Part shown: piece after piece, positions 33,331-42,647 of the stretch
Layout of the letters: every line of letters begins with the position of its first letter
Position numbering within the stretch: position 1 is the stretch's first letter
Source of the DNA: an uncultured Gemmiger sp.
Lineage (GTDB): Bacteria; Bacillota; Clostridia; Oscillospirales; Ruminococcaceae
DNA length: 48,497 nt
Direction: 5' to 3'
Assembly: GCA_944388125.1 (NCBI GenBank)
Contig: CALXHO010000011.1
Location: 1 to 48,497 of the forward strand
Program-made: the position numbers and the translations under genes
The notes under the pieces: generated by a model
Told to the model about the DNA's origin: nothing
The model's database searches: none
What the model saw: only the letters and a program-made list of their open reading frames with translations

Positions 33331-34441
33331 GGGCGGGCACTCCCCTCTTTTCCAGCATGGCCAGGGCGGTCTCGGCGCTGTTGCCCCAGAGAAAATGCTC
33401 GTTCACCCGGCGCTGGGCGGCAGGGCCCATCTCGGGGTCGGCGGCCGCCCGGCGGACGGCGTCGGGCAGGGCGGCGTCGGAATCGGCCAGCACCCCGGAC
33501 ACCCCGTCCTCAATGATGAGTTCGGGCCCCGGCGCCCGGCGGGCGGCGGGGGGACAGCCGGCGTACATGGCCTCCAGCAGGCTCATGCCGAAGATCTCGT
33601 GGTCGTTTAAGTTGACAAAGACGTTGCAGGCATGGTAGTAGGCATGCACCGCCGTGTTGGGCAGCCTGGGGATGCGGGTGTACCGGCCGCCGAAGGGCTT
33701 CATGGCGGCGTCCAGCTCCCCGGCCAGGGAGCCCTGGCCGATGACGATGAGGTGCCACTCCGCCCCCAGCTGTTCCATGAGGGGCGGCAGGGCCATGGGC
33801 CGCTTGTAGGGGTCCAGCCGCCCCACAAAGAGGAGATACCGGGCGGCGGGGTCCAGCTTCAGCTCCGCCCGCATCTCGGCGGGGGTGCCGGGGATCATGG
33901 GGATGATGGCGGTGTCCAGCCCCACCGGCATGACCCCGGCGCAGGAGACCCCCAGGCGCTCCATCTCCCGGGCCAGGGCGGGGGTCTTGGCGTAGGTGGG
34001 GGTGCGGCGGTAGACGGCGAGGTTGCGGCGCAAAAGCAGGTCCATCACCAGCCGGACGGCGGGGGTGCGGGAATCGCTTTTCAGCGCCCCCAGCTGGGAG
34101 TAAAAGAAGATGCCGTGTTTGCGGCAGAACTGGTAGAGCCCCGGCACGCCCAGGGAGTTGTCCCCCATGACGTGGACGGCGTCCACTCCCTCGTCCAGCA
34201 GGGGCTGCCAGCTCTTGTAGAAGGCGTGGACGGACAGGGCCCGGGCGGGCAGATAGAGCACCCGGACGTTCGGCTCCAGATCCTCCGCCTCGGGGGCGGC
34301 GAGGGAGGTGTCCGGGTAGACGGCAAGGGCGCGGCAACCCAGGGCCGCAAAGGCCCGGGCCAGGCCCACCTCCTGCCGGTTGTAGGCGCCCTTCCGGCCG
34401 GACGCACCGCAGTAGAGCTGCGGGATGGCAATGGTCAGCAT
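33323..34441 (-). CDS. Family 4 glycosyltransferase
   Basis: 372 residues from the ATG at 34441 (MLTIAIPQLYCG), preferred over an in-frame ATG 72 bases earlier because AGGAGG lies five bases upstream. GT-B fold: FVGRLDPYKRPMALPPL starts the nucleotide domain and HEIFGMSLLEAMYAGCPP carries the E-x7-E motif. The first domain has the GRKGAYNRQEVGLARAF pattern of GT4 enzymes from clostridial capsule loci. Substrate unknown. It lies 74 bases downstream of the GINT1-like gene. Confidence 0.88.
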   Translation of the reverse strand: MLTIAIPQLYCGASGRKGAYNRQEVGLARAFAALGCRALAVYPDTSLAAPEAEDLEPNVRVLYLPARALSVHAFYKSWQPLLDEGVDAVHVMGDNSLGVPGLYQFCRKHGIFFYSQLGALKSDSRTPAVRLVMDLLLRRNLAVYRRTPTYAKTPALAREMERLGVSCAGVMPVGLDTAIIPMIPGTPAEMRAELKLDPAARYLLFVGRLDPYKRPMALPPLMEQLGAEWHLIVIGQGSLAGELDAAMKPFGGRYTRIPRLPNTAVHAYYHACNVFVNLNDHEIFGMSLLEAMYAGCPPAARRAPGPELIIEDGVSGVLADSDAALPDAVRRAAADPEMGPAAQRRVNEHFLWGNSAETALAMLEKRGVPAHG

Positions 34442-34515
34442 GAAAGCCTCCTGAATGGGATGAAAAGGCGATACCGCGCAGAATTTCAAAAGAAACCGCA
34501 CGGAAAAAGGCAAAA

Positions 34516-35538
34516 TCAGAGGTCGGTATCCCGACTGCCGGTCCCCTCCCCGGAGGGGGCGGGGTTCTCCCCTGTCCCCGGGACTGCGGCGGCGGGGGCG
34601 GGCTGCTTGGGCAGGCGGGTCAGATAGCGGGCGTCGATGACCTCGAACCGGTCGTCCCGGCAGTAGGTGTGGATGCCCACCACGTCGGCCCGGTTCAGGC
34701 CGGTGATGGTGACGATGTGGGGTTCCGCCGCGCAGAGGGGGATCTCGCTGGCCCCCCGGCGGGCAAAAAACTGCAGGTAGACGCCGTAGTCCACCTTGGT
34801 GCTCACCTGGGTGGGGTGGATGGTCTGGCCCCCCATCTGGAACATGGGCCCGGCGTTGCGGAAGCCCAGGCCGAACTCCCGGTGCTGCAGGTTGAAGGGC
34901 TCGTCCGGCTCCAGCTCAAAGTCGTGGGTCCGGGGATCCGCCTCCCCCGCTGTGTGGCGCAGGGTGTAGCGGCGGTAGCGGGTGTAGAGCTGGTTTTCCG
35001 GCCGGGTCTCGCTGCAGAGGAGCGTAAGCTCATCGTCGGTCTTGTCCAGCAGGATGGTGTCGCACAGCTCGCAACCCACCGGAAAGCGGGCGGCCTGCTC
35101 CCACCTGCCGGGAAACTCGGTGCAGCGATAGAGGTCGATGGTGTGGCAGGCGCTGGACTCGGGGATCATCCAGATCTCCCCCCGCCAGTCAAAGACGGTG
35201 GGAAAGGACAGATGGCTGCCCGTGGCCAGCACAATCTGAGGCTCGCCCAGGCTGCCGTCCCCGGCCAGGGGAATGGCGGCGATGTCTCCCCGCCCGGCGG
35301 CCAGGTCGAAGGCCTCGCAGAAGATCCACCGCTCCTCCCCGTGATGGTAGAGCAGCGGGTCGGCGTACCAGGTGCGCCCGTCAAAGGGCATGGGGGTATA
35401 GGCCCCCTCCCCCAGCGCGGGCAGAGGAGCCTCGGCGGGGATGGGACGGACGGCGATGGTGTAGATCTCCTTGCAGCCCGTGAGCTTTTTGAAAAGACGG
35501 TCCGGCGGCATGTGCAGCGCCCGGTACACCTGATTCAT
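34516..35538 (-). CDS. GINT1-like beta-propeller protein, possible glycosyltransferase accessory
   Basis: 340 residues. It matches the N-terminal region of glucosamine inositolphosphorylceramide transferase-like proteins: TWYADPLLYHHGEERWIFCEAFD at about 56-78, then SHLSFPTVFDWRGEIWMIPES, LYRCTEFPGRWEQ and DTILLDKTDDELTLL. These repeats fold as a five-bladed propeller like that of GH43 proteins. Such proteins occur in bacterial surface-glycan loci fused to or beside glycosyltransferases; their activity is not established. The last 35 residues are Pro/Ala/Gly-rich low-complexity sequence. It is the second gene of the operon, 77 bases after the first. Confidence 0.65.
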   Translation of the reverse strand: MNQVYRALHMPPDRLFKKLTGCKEIYTIAVRPIPAEAPLPALGEGAYTPMPFDGRTWYADPLLYHHGEERWIFCEAFDLAAGRGDIAAIPLAGDGSLGEPQIVLATGSHLSFPTVFDWRGEIWMIPESSACHTIDLYRCTEFPGRWEQAARFPVGCELCDTILLDKTDDELTLLCSETRPENQLYTRYRRYTLRHTAGEADPRTHDFELEPDEPFNLQHREFGLGFRNAGPMFQMGGQTIHPTQVSTKVDYGVYLQFFARRGASEIPLCAAEPHIVTITGLNRADVVGIHTYCRDDRFEVIDARYLTRLPKQPAPAAAVPGTGENPAPSGEGTGSRDTDL

Positions 35539-35615
35539 GGAACTTCTCCTTGTAAATGCGTGGAATTTCCCGATGTTTCTGTATGTTTATTATTTTATAT
35601 AATGTATAGGACCAT

Positions 35616-36848
35616 TCAGCGCCCGGCAGCCCCGGCGCAGATCTCCCCGTAGATGGCGGTGAGACGGCGGCAGGCTTCCCCGCTGCCCGCCCCGGTCTTT
35701 TCCAGGGCGGTGCTGCGGATGATGCCGGGGTCCATTCCGACCAGGGCGGCGGGCAGGGCCCGCACCGCCCGGGCCAGGTCGGCGGCATCCCCGGGGGCGA
35801 AGGTCAGCCCGTCCACCCCTTCCGTCACCGAGGCCCCCACGTTGCCCAGGGCGCTGGCAAGGACCGGCGTGCCCAGCAGATGGGCCTCGGAGGGCACCAG
35901 GGCAAAGCTCTCGTAGCAGAGGCTGGCGGCCACCACCGCCATGCTCTCCGCCATGAGGGCGTGGAGGTCCTTGGGGGCCAGGGTGCCCCGGAACTCCACG
36001 TTGGGCAGGGCCTGTTCCCGGGCCCAGACTTCCAGGGGGCCGCTGCCCACCAGGATCAGCCGGGGGGCGGCGGGGTCCCGGGCCAGCAGCTTCCAGGCCT
36101 CCAGCACGGTGCGCAGGCCTTTCAGCTCCTCCAGCCGCCCGGCATAGACGATCTGGCGTTTCCGGGCCGCAAAGGGGTAGGGCGCCCCGGCGGGGAGGGT
36201 GACGCTCACCGGGTTGGCCTTGACGTAAAGCCGCGCCGGATCAAAGACGGGATGCAGGGCGTTGAACTCCAGCAGCTTGTCCCGGTCAAAGGCGGTGGGG
36301 GTGATGAGAAAAACATGGCGGTAGGTGCCCAGCAGCCGGTGGACGGCGTACACCGCCGCGCAGACCAGGCTCTCCGCCCGGCTGCCCCGGTAGCAGGCAT
36401 GGCGCACGGCGCAGAAGAGGCTGTGATGGGGGCAGTCCTCGCAGACCCTGCCCTGACGCAGCAGCACGCCGTTGGGACAGAACAGCCGGAAGTTGTGCAG
36501 CGTCTGGACGACGGGCACCCCCTCTTTGCGGCAGGCCCAGAACACCGAGGGGCTGGTCACCAGCAGGGTGTTGTGGACGTGGACCAGCTGGATGTGATCC
36601 CGGCGGATGAGGGCCCGCACCTCCCCCATGGCCTTGAAGCTGAAAATGGCACGGAAGGGCAGCAGCAGTTTCCCCAAAAGGCCGGAGGTTTCCCCGTTGC
36701 TGCGCTCGTAGACGGTGACCTGATGGCCCCTTTGCTCCAGCATGGTGCGCTCGGCCTCAAAGACGGCGTCCTCCCCCCCGGGCAGGCGGTAGCGGGTGTG
36801 GATGAGCAGGATGCGCCGGGGCTGGGATGCGGGGGATTGCTGTGCCAT
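35616..36848 (-). CDS. Family 4 glycosyltransferase with Cys-rich insert
   Basis: 410 residues from the ATG at 36848 (MAQQSPASQP), chosen because AAAGGAG lies seven bases upstream. GT-B fold: LLIHTRYRLPGGEDAVFEAE in the first domain, VYAGRLEELKGLRTVLEAW starting the second. The usual E-x7-E is represented by YESFALVPSEAHLLGTPV. The first domain carries a cysteine series at residues 124, 136, 139, 146 and 152 (CPNG..VCEDC..C...C), a feature of many capsule GT4 enzymes of this type. It is the first gene of the ten-gene glycan operon. The stop lies 77 bases before the GINT1-like gene. Confidence 0.9.
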   Translation of the reverse strand: MAQQSPASQPRRILLIHTRYRLPGGEDAVFEAERTMLEQRGHQVTVYERSNGETSGLLGKLLLPFRAIFSFKAMGEVRALIRRDHIQLVHVHNTLLVTSPSVFWACRKEGVPVVQTLHNFRLFCPNGVLLRQGRVCEDCPHHSLFCAVRHACYRGSRAESLVCAAVYAVHRLLGTYRHVFLITPTAFDRDKLLEFNALHPVFDPARLYVKANPVSVTLPAGAPYPFAARKRQIVYAGRLEELKGLRTVLEAWKLLARDPAAPRLILVGSGPLEVWAREQALPNVEFRGTLAPKDLHALMAESMAVVAASLCYESFALVPSEAHLLGTPVLASALGNVGASVTEGVDGLTFAPGDAADLARAVRALPAALVGMDPGIIRSTALEKTGAGSGEACRRLTAIYGEICAGAAGR

Positions 36849-36932
36849 GGCCGGGCTCCTTTCTCCTGAGACTCTCCGGAAATGCTCCGGGGGCGTGCGG
36901 GCAGAGTTTCCCCCACCCGCTCTTATCCGTTT

Positions 36933-36938
36933 ATTATA
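36933..36938 (-). promoter_or_regulatory. -10 element of the glycan operon
   Basis: TATAAT (36938-36933) with about 85 bases to the first ATG. The 17-base-spaced -35 would be TTTTCT, which is weak, so activation or an alternative factor is possible. Confidence 0.5.
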
Positions 36939-37234
36939 CCCTTTCACCGTATAAAAGAAAAGCCCCGGGCAGCGTTGCGCGGCGCCATCAGAAAACAAAG
37001 CCGCAGAATACTGCCGGCAAAGGGGCGCTGCCGGGGGAGGGAAAACCGGAATTTCTCCGCGTTTTTTGCAGGATGCCGGTTCGGGGATGCCGCCTGAGCC
37101 TTCCGCCCGGACTGTCCCCGCCGTGCGGACAAGGAGGTTGTTCGTTTTTTGTTAAACATGCACAAATTTCACAGAAATTTATGAGCAGGTCGAAACCACT
37201 TAGGTCGTTTTTTTGTCCACTTGTGAAAAAGCCG

Positions 37235-37263
37235 TTGCTATTCTGTGACTGAAATGTTAAATT
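37235..37263 (+). promoter_or_regulatory. Promoter of the GH2 gene
   Basis: TTGCTA (37235-37240), 17 bases, TAAATT (37258-37263). About 112 bases upstream of the ATG. Confidence 0.6.
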
Positions 37264-37287
37264 GTAAATAGTTATCATCCGTTAATG

Positions 37288-37315
37288 TGCACAGCGGCCG
37301 CCGTGGAGCTGTGCA
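37288..37315 (+). other. Perfect inverted repeat in the GH2 leader
   Basis: TGCACAGC and GCTGTGCA pair over eight bases around a 12-base loop, followed by seven A residues. It lies about 20 bases past the predicted transcription start. It could be a regulator binding site or a leader hairpin; no T-run follows, so it is not a plus-strand terminator. Confidence 0.5.
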
Positions 37316-37375
37316 AAAAAACCAGCGAAATTGCACACCAGGCCCCGGCCAGGGGCCCAGACAAGGAGATGGAAC

Positions 37376-39298
37376 ATGCGTAACCGGATTTCCCTGAACA
37401 AAGGCTGGACGTTCTGCGGGCCCGACCGCAAAGAGGTCACCGTGGATGTTCCCCATACCTGGAACGCCATTGACGGCCAGGATGGCGGCAACGACTACTG
37501 GCGGGGCAGCTGCACCTACACCCGCAGCTTTGCCAGCCCCGACTTTGACCCCGCCACCCAGGCAGTGTACCTGGAGTTCCAGGGTGTCAACGCTTCGGCG
37601 GACGTCACCCTCAACGGGGAGAAGGTCATCCACCACGACGGCGGCTACTCCACCTTCCGGGCGGACGTCACCGCCCTGCTGACCGACGACAACGCCCTGA
37701 CCGTTGTGGCCGACAACAGCAAGAACGACCGCGTCTATCCCCAGAAGGCCGACTTCACCTTCTACGGCGGCATCTACCGCGACGTGGACCTGGTGGTGGT
37801 CAGCAAGGCCCACTTTGACATGGACCACTTCGGCGGCCCCGGCTTCAAGGTCACCCCCACCGTGGACGGCAAGAACGGCACCGTCCGCGTGGAGAGCTGG
37901 ACCAACGTGGAAACCCCCGACGTCACCGTCACCCTCACCGACGCTTCCGGCAAGGAAGTGGCTTCCGGCAAGGGCACCGACGTCACCCTCACCATCCCCC
38001 AGGTCCACCTGTGGGACGGCGTGGAGGACCCCTACCTCTACACCGCCACCCTCCGGCTGAATGAGGGCGGCAAGGCGGTGGACGAGGTCTCCTGCCGCTT
38101 CGGCGTGCGCAGCTTCCGGGTGGACCCCAAGGAGGGCTTCTTCCTCAACGGCCGGCGCTATCCCCTGCACGGCGTCTCCCGCCATCAGGACCGCAAGGGC
38201 ATCGGCAACGCCCTCACCAAGGAGATGCACAAGGAGGATATGGACCTGATCCGTGAGATCGGCGCCAACACCATCCGCCTGGCCCACTATCAGCACGACC
38301 AGTACTTCTACGATCTGTGCGACGAGTACGGCATGATCGTCTGGGCCGAGATCCCCTACATCTCCGAGCATATGCCGGGTGGCCGGGAAAACACCATCAG
38401 CCAGATGAAGGAGCTCATCACCCAGAACTACAACCATCCCTCCATCGTCTGCTGGGGCGTCTCCAACGAGATCACCATCTCCACCAAGGACAAGGCCGAC
38501 ATGCTGGACAACCACCGGGTGCTCAACGACCTCTGCCACGAGATGGACAAGACCCGTCCCACCACCCTGGCCTGCTACGCCATGTGCGGCCCCTTCAACA
38601 AGGTGGCCCACATCACCGACCTGGTCAGCTGGAACCTCTACCTGGGCTGGTATGTCCCCGGCCTCTTCCTCAACGATCTGTGGATCGATTTCTTCCACCT
38701 GTGCTACCCCAACCGCTGCCTGGGCTACTCCGAGTACGGCTGCGAGGCCATGCCCAACCTGCACTCGGACAAGCCCCACCGCGGCGACCACACCGAGGAA
38801 TATCAGGCCGTCTATCACGAATTCATGCTCAAGTGCTTTGAGCGTCATCCCTATATGTGGTCCACCCACGTGTGGAACATGTTCGACTTTGCGGCCGACG
38901 CCCGGGATCAGGGCGGCGAACCCGGCATGAACCACAAGGGCCTGGTCACCTTCGACCGCAAGACCAAGAAGGATTCCTTCTACGCCTACAAGGCCTTCTG
39001 GAGCAAGGACGCCTTCGTCCACATCTGCGGCAAGCGCTTCGCCGACCGCACCGGCGACGAGACCACCGTCAAGATCTACTCCAACCAGCCGGAAGTCTCC
39101 CTCTATGTGGACGGCAAGCTGGCGGAGACCCAGAAAGCCGACAAGATCTTCACCTTCCGGGTGAAGCTCACCTCCGAGACCAAGCTGGAAGCCGTCGCCG
39201 GCCCCTGCCGCGACGCCGCCACCCTGCACAAGGTCGACACCCCCAACCCCGCCTACAAGCTCACCGCCAAGAGCAGCAATAGTGCAAACTGGGTGTAA
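37376..39298 (+). CDS. Family 2 glycoside hydrolase (beta-galactosidase-like)
   Basis: 640 residues. The ATG at 37376 has AAGGAG seven bases upstream and starts RISLNKGWTF, as in many GH2 enzymes. Sugar-binding N domain (about 1-135), an immunoglobulin-like domain (about 140-245), then the TIM barrel from about 250. The acid/base is Glu365 in WGVSNEI and the nucleophile is Glu453 in GYSEYG. These retaining enzymes hydrolyse beta-galactosides, beta-glucuronides or beta-mannosides. The sequence does not separate galactosidase from related activities. No signal peptide, so it acts on sugars brought in by a transporter; the GPH symporter downstream is a candidate. Codon use is strongly C-ending, suggesting high expression. 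Confidence 0.92.
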   Translation: MRNRISLNKGWTFCGPDRKEVTVDVPHTWNAIDGQDGGNDYWRGSCTYTRSFASPDFDPATQAVYLEFQGVNASADVTLNGEKVIHHDGGYSTFRADVTALLTDDNALTVVADNSKNDRVYPQKADFTFYGGIYRDVDLVVVSKAHFDMDHFGGPGFKVTPTVDGKNGTVRVESWTNVETPDVTVTLTDASGKEVASGKGTDVTLTIPQVHLWDGVEDPYLYTATLRLNEGGKAVDEVSCRFGVRSFRVDPKEGFFLNGRRYPLHGVSRHQDRKGIGNALTKEMHKEDMDLIREIGANTIRLAHYQHDQYFYDLCDEYGMIVWAEIPYISEHMPGGRENTISQMKELITQNYNHPSIVCWGVSNEITISTKDKADMLDNHRVLNDLCHEMDKTRPTTLACYAMCGPFNKVAHITDLVSWNLYLGWYVPGLFLNDLWIDFFHLCYPNRCLGYSEYGCEAMPNLHSDKPHRGDHTEEYQAVYHEFMLKCFERHPYMWSTHVWNMFDFAADARDQGGEPGMNHKGLVTFDRKTKKDSFYAYKAFWSKDAFVHICGKRFADRTGDETTVKIYSNQPEVSLYVDGKLAETQKADKIFTFRVKLTSETKLEAVAGPCRDAATLHKVDTPNPAYKLTAKSSNSANWV

Positions 39299-39403
39299 AG
39301 CTTTTAGCTATACAAAATTCCAATGTAATAGAAAGGAGGGGAGTGATTTCGGTAAAACGAACATACATTTTATATTGACGTGTGAAGGAGGACGAAGCAA
39401 AGA

Positions 39404-42400
39404 ATGAAGCAATCATCCAAAAAGGCATTGTGGCGCGGCATTAGCGGTATCGCGTGCTTCACCATGTGTCTGTCTTTGATCCTGGGCAGCGCCCTGGAGG
39501 CCAACGCGGCCACCATCGACACCTACCTGGGCACCAACAGCGAGGCCCTGGTATCGGAAAATAACGAAGAGAACCCGCTGTACGATAAGTTCGCCCCCCC
39601 GGCCGAGCTGCTCAACGAGGACGGCACCGGCAACTCTAAGGCGCTGATCGAGGCCGCCATCGACCTCAACCGCCGCGAGGTCGCCGAGGGCAGCGTCCTG
39701 CTGAAGAACAACGGCGCGCTGCCGCTGGACAGCGGCTCCAACGTGACGCTGCTGGGCATCCGCTCGCACTCGAACCTGCTGGGCTCCAGCTTCGGCGTGA
39801 AAGCGCAGGGTGCCTACATCAGCCTGGAGCAGGCCCTGAGCCAGAACCGTACCGATTTCGCCAACACCATCGCGTGGTCGGTGGGCAGCCGCGGCGCGGC
39901 GCCTTCTGCCACCATCAGCGAGTGGACCGGCGACGAGTTCGATTTTGAGGGCGCCGGCTTCAACATTAACCCCACCATGGTCGATATCTACGAAGCTCTG
40001 GGCGAGACTTATGTCCATTACGAGAACGAGCCGGCCGCCGAAGTCTATGACCCGGGCGAGCCTTCTGTGGACGAGATTGCCGCTGTCAACGGTAGCTACA
40101 AAGATAGCTTTGCCGAGTACGGCGACGCCGCCATCGTCGTCATCGCTCGACCCAGCTGCGAGCAGGTTGACTACCTGCCCGGCGGCGTGGCCGAGGGCCT
40201 TGGCTTTGAGCATGGCGAGCCGCTCTCTCTGACCCAGAACGAACTGGATGCCATCGAGCTGGCCAAAGAAGCCAGCGACAAGGTCATCGTGCTGATTTCC
40301 AGCTCCGCTTCGGTCGAAATCGGCACCCTGAAGAACGACCCTGACGTCGATGCTATTCTGTGGATCGGCGCCCCCGGCTGCTATGGTATGCTGGGTGTGG
40401 CAGATATCCTCTGTGGCCGCGTCAGCCCTTCCGGCGGTCTGTTCGACATCTTTACTGCTTACAATATGTCTGCTCCTGCCATGCAGAATATGGGCAAGAT
40501 GTATTACACCAACACCGAGGGCACCATCACCCGCACTGGCGGCGTCCTGGGCTTCAACCCCGGCGCTTACCTCATCGAGGCGGAGAACATCTACGTTGGC
40601 TACCGCTACTATGAGACCCGCTATTACGACTCTGTTGCCGGCACCGGCAATGCCACCAGCCCGGTCGGCGCTTACGGCTCCGATACCGAGTGGAACTACG
40701 ACAACGAGGTCACTTACGGCTTCGGCTACGGCCTGAGCTATACCGAGTTCACGTACGAGTTCCAGGGCGAGCCTACCTTTGAGATCACTGTCGACCCCGA
40801 GACTGGTGCCCCCAACGCCTACGCCACCTTCAACGTCAAGGTCACCAACGTGGGCGATGTCGCCGGCAAGACCCCTGTCCAAATCTATGGCCAGGCGCCT
40901 TACACCCCCGGCGGCATTGAGAAATCCGCCATCCAGCTGCTGAACTTTGAGAAGACTGAGATCCTCGAGCCCGGCGCTTCCGAAGTGGTCCCCGTTAAGG
41001 TTGACCTGCAGTACATTGCCAGCTACGACGAGAACTATGACAACGGCGACGGCACCACCGGCACCTACATCATGGATCCCGGCACTTACTACTTCTCTGT
41101 CGGCAACGGCGCGCATGATGCGCTGAACCACATCATGGCCGCCCAGGAGATGGACGCCGAACTGATGTCCGGCACCGGCAACGCCGCGCAGGCTGTGGCC
41201 GTTGAGATTGACGAGAACTTCATCTCCAAGACAATGTTCTCGATCTCCAAGACCGGTTACAAAATCTCCAACCAGCTGCCCTATGCCGACTGGAACTACT
41301 ACCAGCCTGGCGAGGTCACCTACCTGACCCGTACCGACTGGGCCGGCACCTTCCCCGAGACCTACGACGCTATGACCCTGACCAACGAGGAACTGATCAA
41401 CAACCTCAACGGTTACACCTACACCCTGCAGACCAGCGACGACACCAGCGAAGTGGTCTGGGGCGCAGATAACGGCATCTCCTTCTACGAGATGTACGGC
41501 GTGCCCTACGACGACCCGAAGTGGGATTCGCTGCTTGACCAGCTGACCCTGGAAGAGGCCATGTACATCTTCACCTTCGGCGGCCCCTCCATCCCCGGCG
41601 CTGATTCCATTGGCACCGTCGAGACCTACATGACCGAGAACGCCGGCAACGGCATCGCTGTCAACCTCAACGCCTCCAAGGACCCCAACGCCCCGTGGGC
41701 TATCCCCGCCAGCGACCCCAACGGCAACTGGCACCCCGAAGTCTTTGCCAACGCCCCCATGGGCGCTTCGACCTTCAACCCCGAGCTGATGTATGAGCTG
41801 GGCCAGTTCACCGGCATTGAGTCGCTGTTCACCGGTATCAACATCCTGTGGGGCCCCGGCCTGAACACCCATCGCCATGCGTACAACGGCCGTAACGGCG
41901 AGTATTACTCCGAGGATCCCGTGCTGTCCGGTGTGGCGGCGATGGAATTCGCTATCGGCGCGCTGGATTACGGCCTGGTCGCCGCTCCCAAGCACTTTGC
42001 CTTCAACGACCAGGAGTCCGAGCGCGGCGGCGTGTCTCCCTACATGACCGAGCAGCGCGCCCGTGAAGTCGAGCTGCGTGCTTACCAGATCGCCTTTGAG
42101 GCTACCAAGTACGACACCGAGGATTACGACGCCGGTATGCGCGGCCTGATGACCTCCTTCTCCAAGATCGGCTCCATCGAGTGCACCACCAGCGAGGGCT
42201 TGATGACTGAGATCCTGGCCAACGAATGGGGCTTTATCGGCTACGCGGTCACCGACATTTACGACGACGTTGACCTGTGGAGCGCCGTGCTGAACTCCGG
42301 CACCACCTGTTTCGACACCCGTGGCCAGGCCGGATTCTACGGCACGACCACGCTGGAAAGCTCCAACCTGTTCCAGAATCTGATCGAAGGCCGCGGTCTG

Positions 42401-42646
42401 GACGCCAACTTCATTGATGGCGACCTGAACCTGCAGTTGAAGCTGAAGGATGCGGTGCATAAGAACATCTACGCTTGGAGCGAGAGCCATCTGATGAACC
42501 GCTACAATGCTACGACCCACATCGAGAGCCAGATGACCTGGTGGCGTGTTGCTTACTATGGTCTGACCGGCGTTTCCGGCGCTGTGCTGCTGCTGGGCGT
42601 GGTGATGTATGTTATGGCCTCCACCCGCAAGAAGGAGGAAGTGTGA
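39404..42646 (+). CDS. Membrane-anchored family 3 glycoside hydrolase with reversed domain order
   Basis: 1080 residues. A signal peptide (about 1-36, ending NAA) is followed by the GH3 C-terminal alpha/beta domain first (EVAEGSVLLKNNGALPL near 92-108), then a fibronectin-like domain (about 450-560), then the GH3 TIM barrel. In the barrel, KHF is at 863-865 and the likely nucleophile is Asp951 (YAVTDIYDD). The order C-domain then barrel is opposite to the usual one, as known for some clostridial beta-glucosidases. The protein ends in one membrane span (about 1050-1072) and KKEEV, so it is anchored outside. It probably hydrolyses beta-glucosides or beta-xylosides. GGAGG lies 11 bases before the ATG. 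The next gene starts one base after its stop. Confidence 0.9.
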   Translation: MKQSSKKALWRGISGIACFTMCLSLILGSALEANAATIDTYLGTNSEALVSENNEENPLYDKFAPPAELLNEDGTGNSKALIEAAIDLNRREVAEGSVLLKNNGALPLDSGSNVTLLGIRSHSNLLGSSFGVKAQGAYISLEQALSQNRTDFANTIAWSVGSRGAAPSATISEWTGDEFDFEGAGFNINPTMVDIYEALGETYVHYENEPAAEVYDPGEPSVDEIAAVNGSYKDSFAEYGDAAIVVIARPSCEQVDYLPGGVAEGLGFEHGEPLSLTQNELDAIELAKEASDKVIVLISSSASVEIGTLKNDPDVDAILWIGAPGCYGMLGVADILCGRVSPSGGLFDIFTAYNMSAPAMQNMGKMYYTNTEGTITRTGGVLGFNPGAYLIEAENIYVGYRYYETRYYDSVAGTGNATSPVGAYGSDTEWNYDNEVTYGFGYGLSYTEFTYEFQGEPTFEITVDPETGAPNAYATFNVKVTNVGDVAGKTPVQIYGQAPYTPGGIEKSAIQLLNFEKTEILEPGASEVVPVKVDLQYIASYDENYDNGDGTTGTYIMDPGTYYFSVGNGAHDALNHIMAAQEMDAELMSGTGNAAQAVAVEIDENFISKTMFSISKTGYKISNQLPYADWNYYQPGEVTYLTRTDWAGTFPETYDAMTLTNEELINNLNGYTYTLQTSDDTSEVVWGADNGISFYEMYGVPYDDPKWDSLLDQLTLEEAMYIFTFGGPSIPGADSIGTVETYMTENAGNGIAVNLNASKDPNAPWAIPASDPNGNWHPEVFANAPMGASTFNPELMYELGQFTGIESLFTGINILWGPGLNTHRHAYNGRNGEYYSEDPVLSGVAAMEFAIGALDYGLVAAPKHFAFNDQESERGGVSPYMTEQRAREVELRAYQIAFEATKYDTEDYDAGMRGLMTSFSKIGSIECTTSEGLMTEILANEWGFIGYAVTDIYDDVDLWSAVLNSGTTCFDTRGQAGFYGTTTLESSNLFQNLIEGRGLDANFIDGDLNLQLKLKDAVHKNIYAWSESHLMNRYNATTHIESQMTWWRVAYYGLTGVSGAVLLLGVVMYVMASTRKKEEV

Positions 42647-42647
42647 C

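Larger units (their letters stand above)
36849..37375. other. 527-base divergent control region between the glycan operon and GH2
   Basis: No gene was recognised. It holds the -10 of the glycan operon (36933-36938), the GH2 promoter (37235-37263), a hairpin in the GH2 leader (37288-37315) and a short GGCCCC/GGGGCC stem at 37351-37367. AT content rises sharply between 37140 and 37285 with several A and T runs, as expected of a regulated promoter zone. Confidence 0.65.

Noticed and set aside
39343..39378. An 11-codon GTG-start leader peptide between GH2 and GH3
   Set aside because: A GGAGG site precedes it, but the spacing is only about three bases and the peptide shows no regulatory codon run. 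Possible but too weak to report as a gene.
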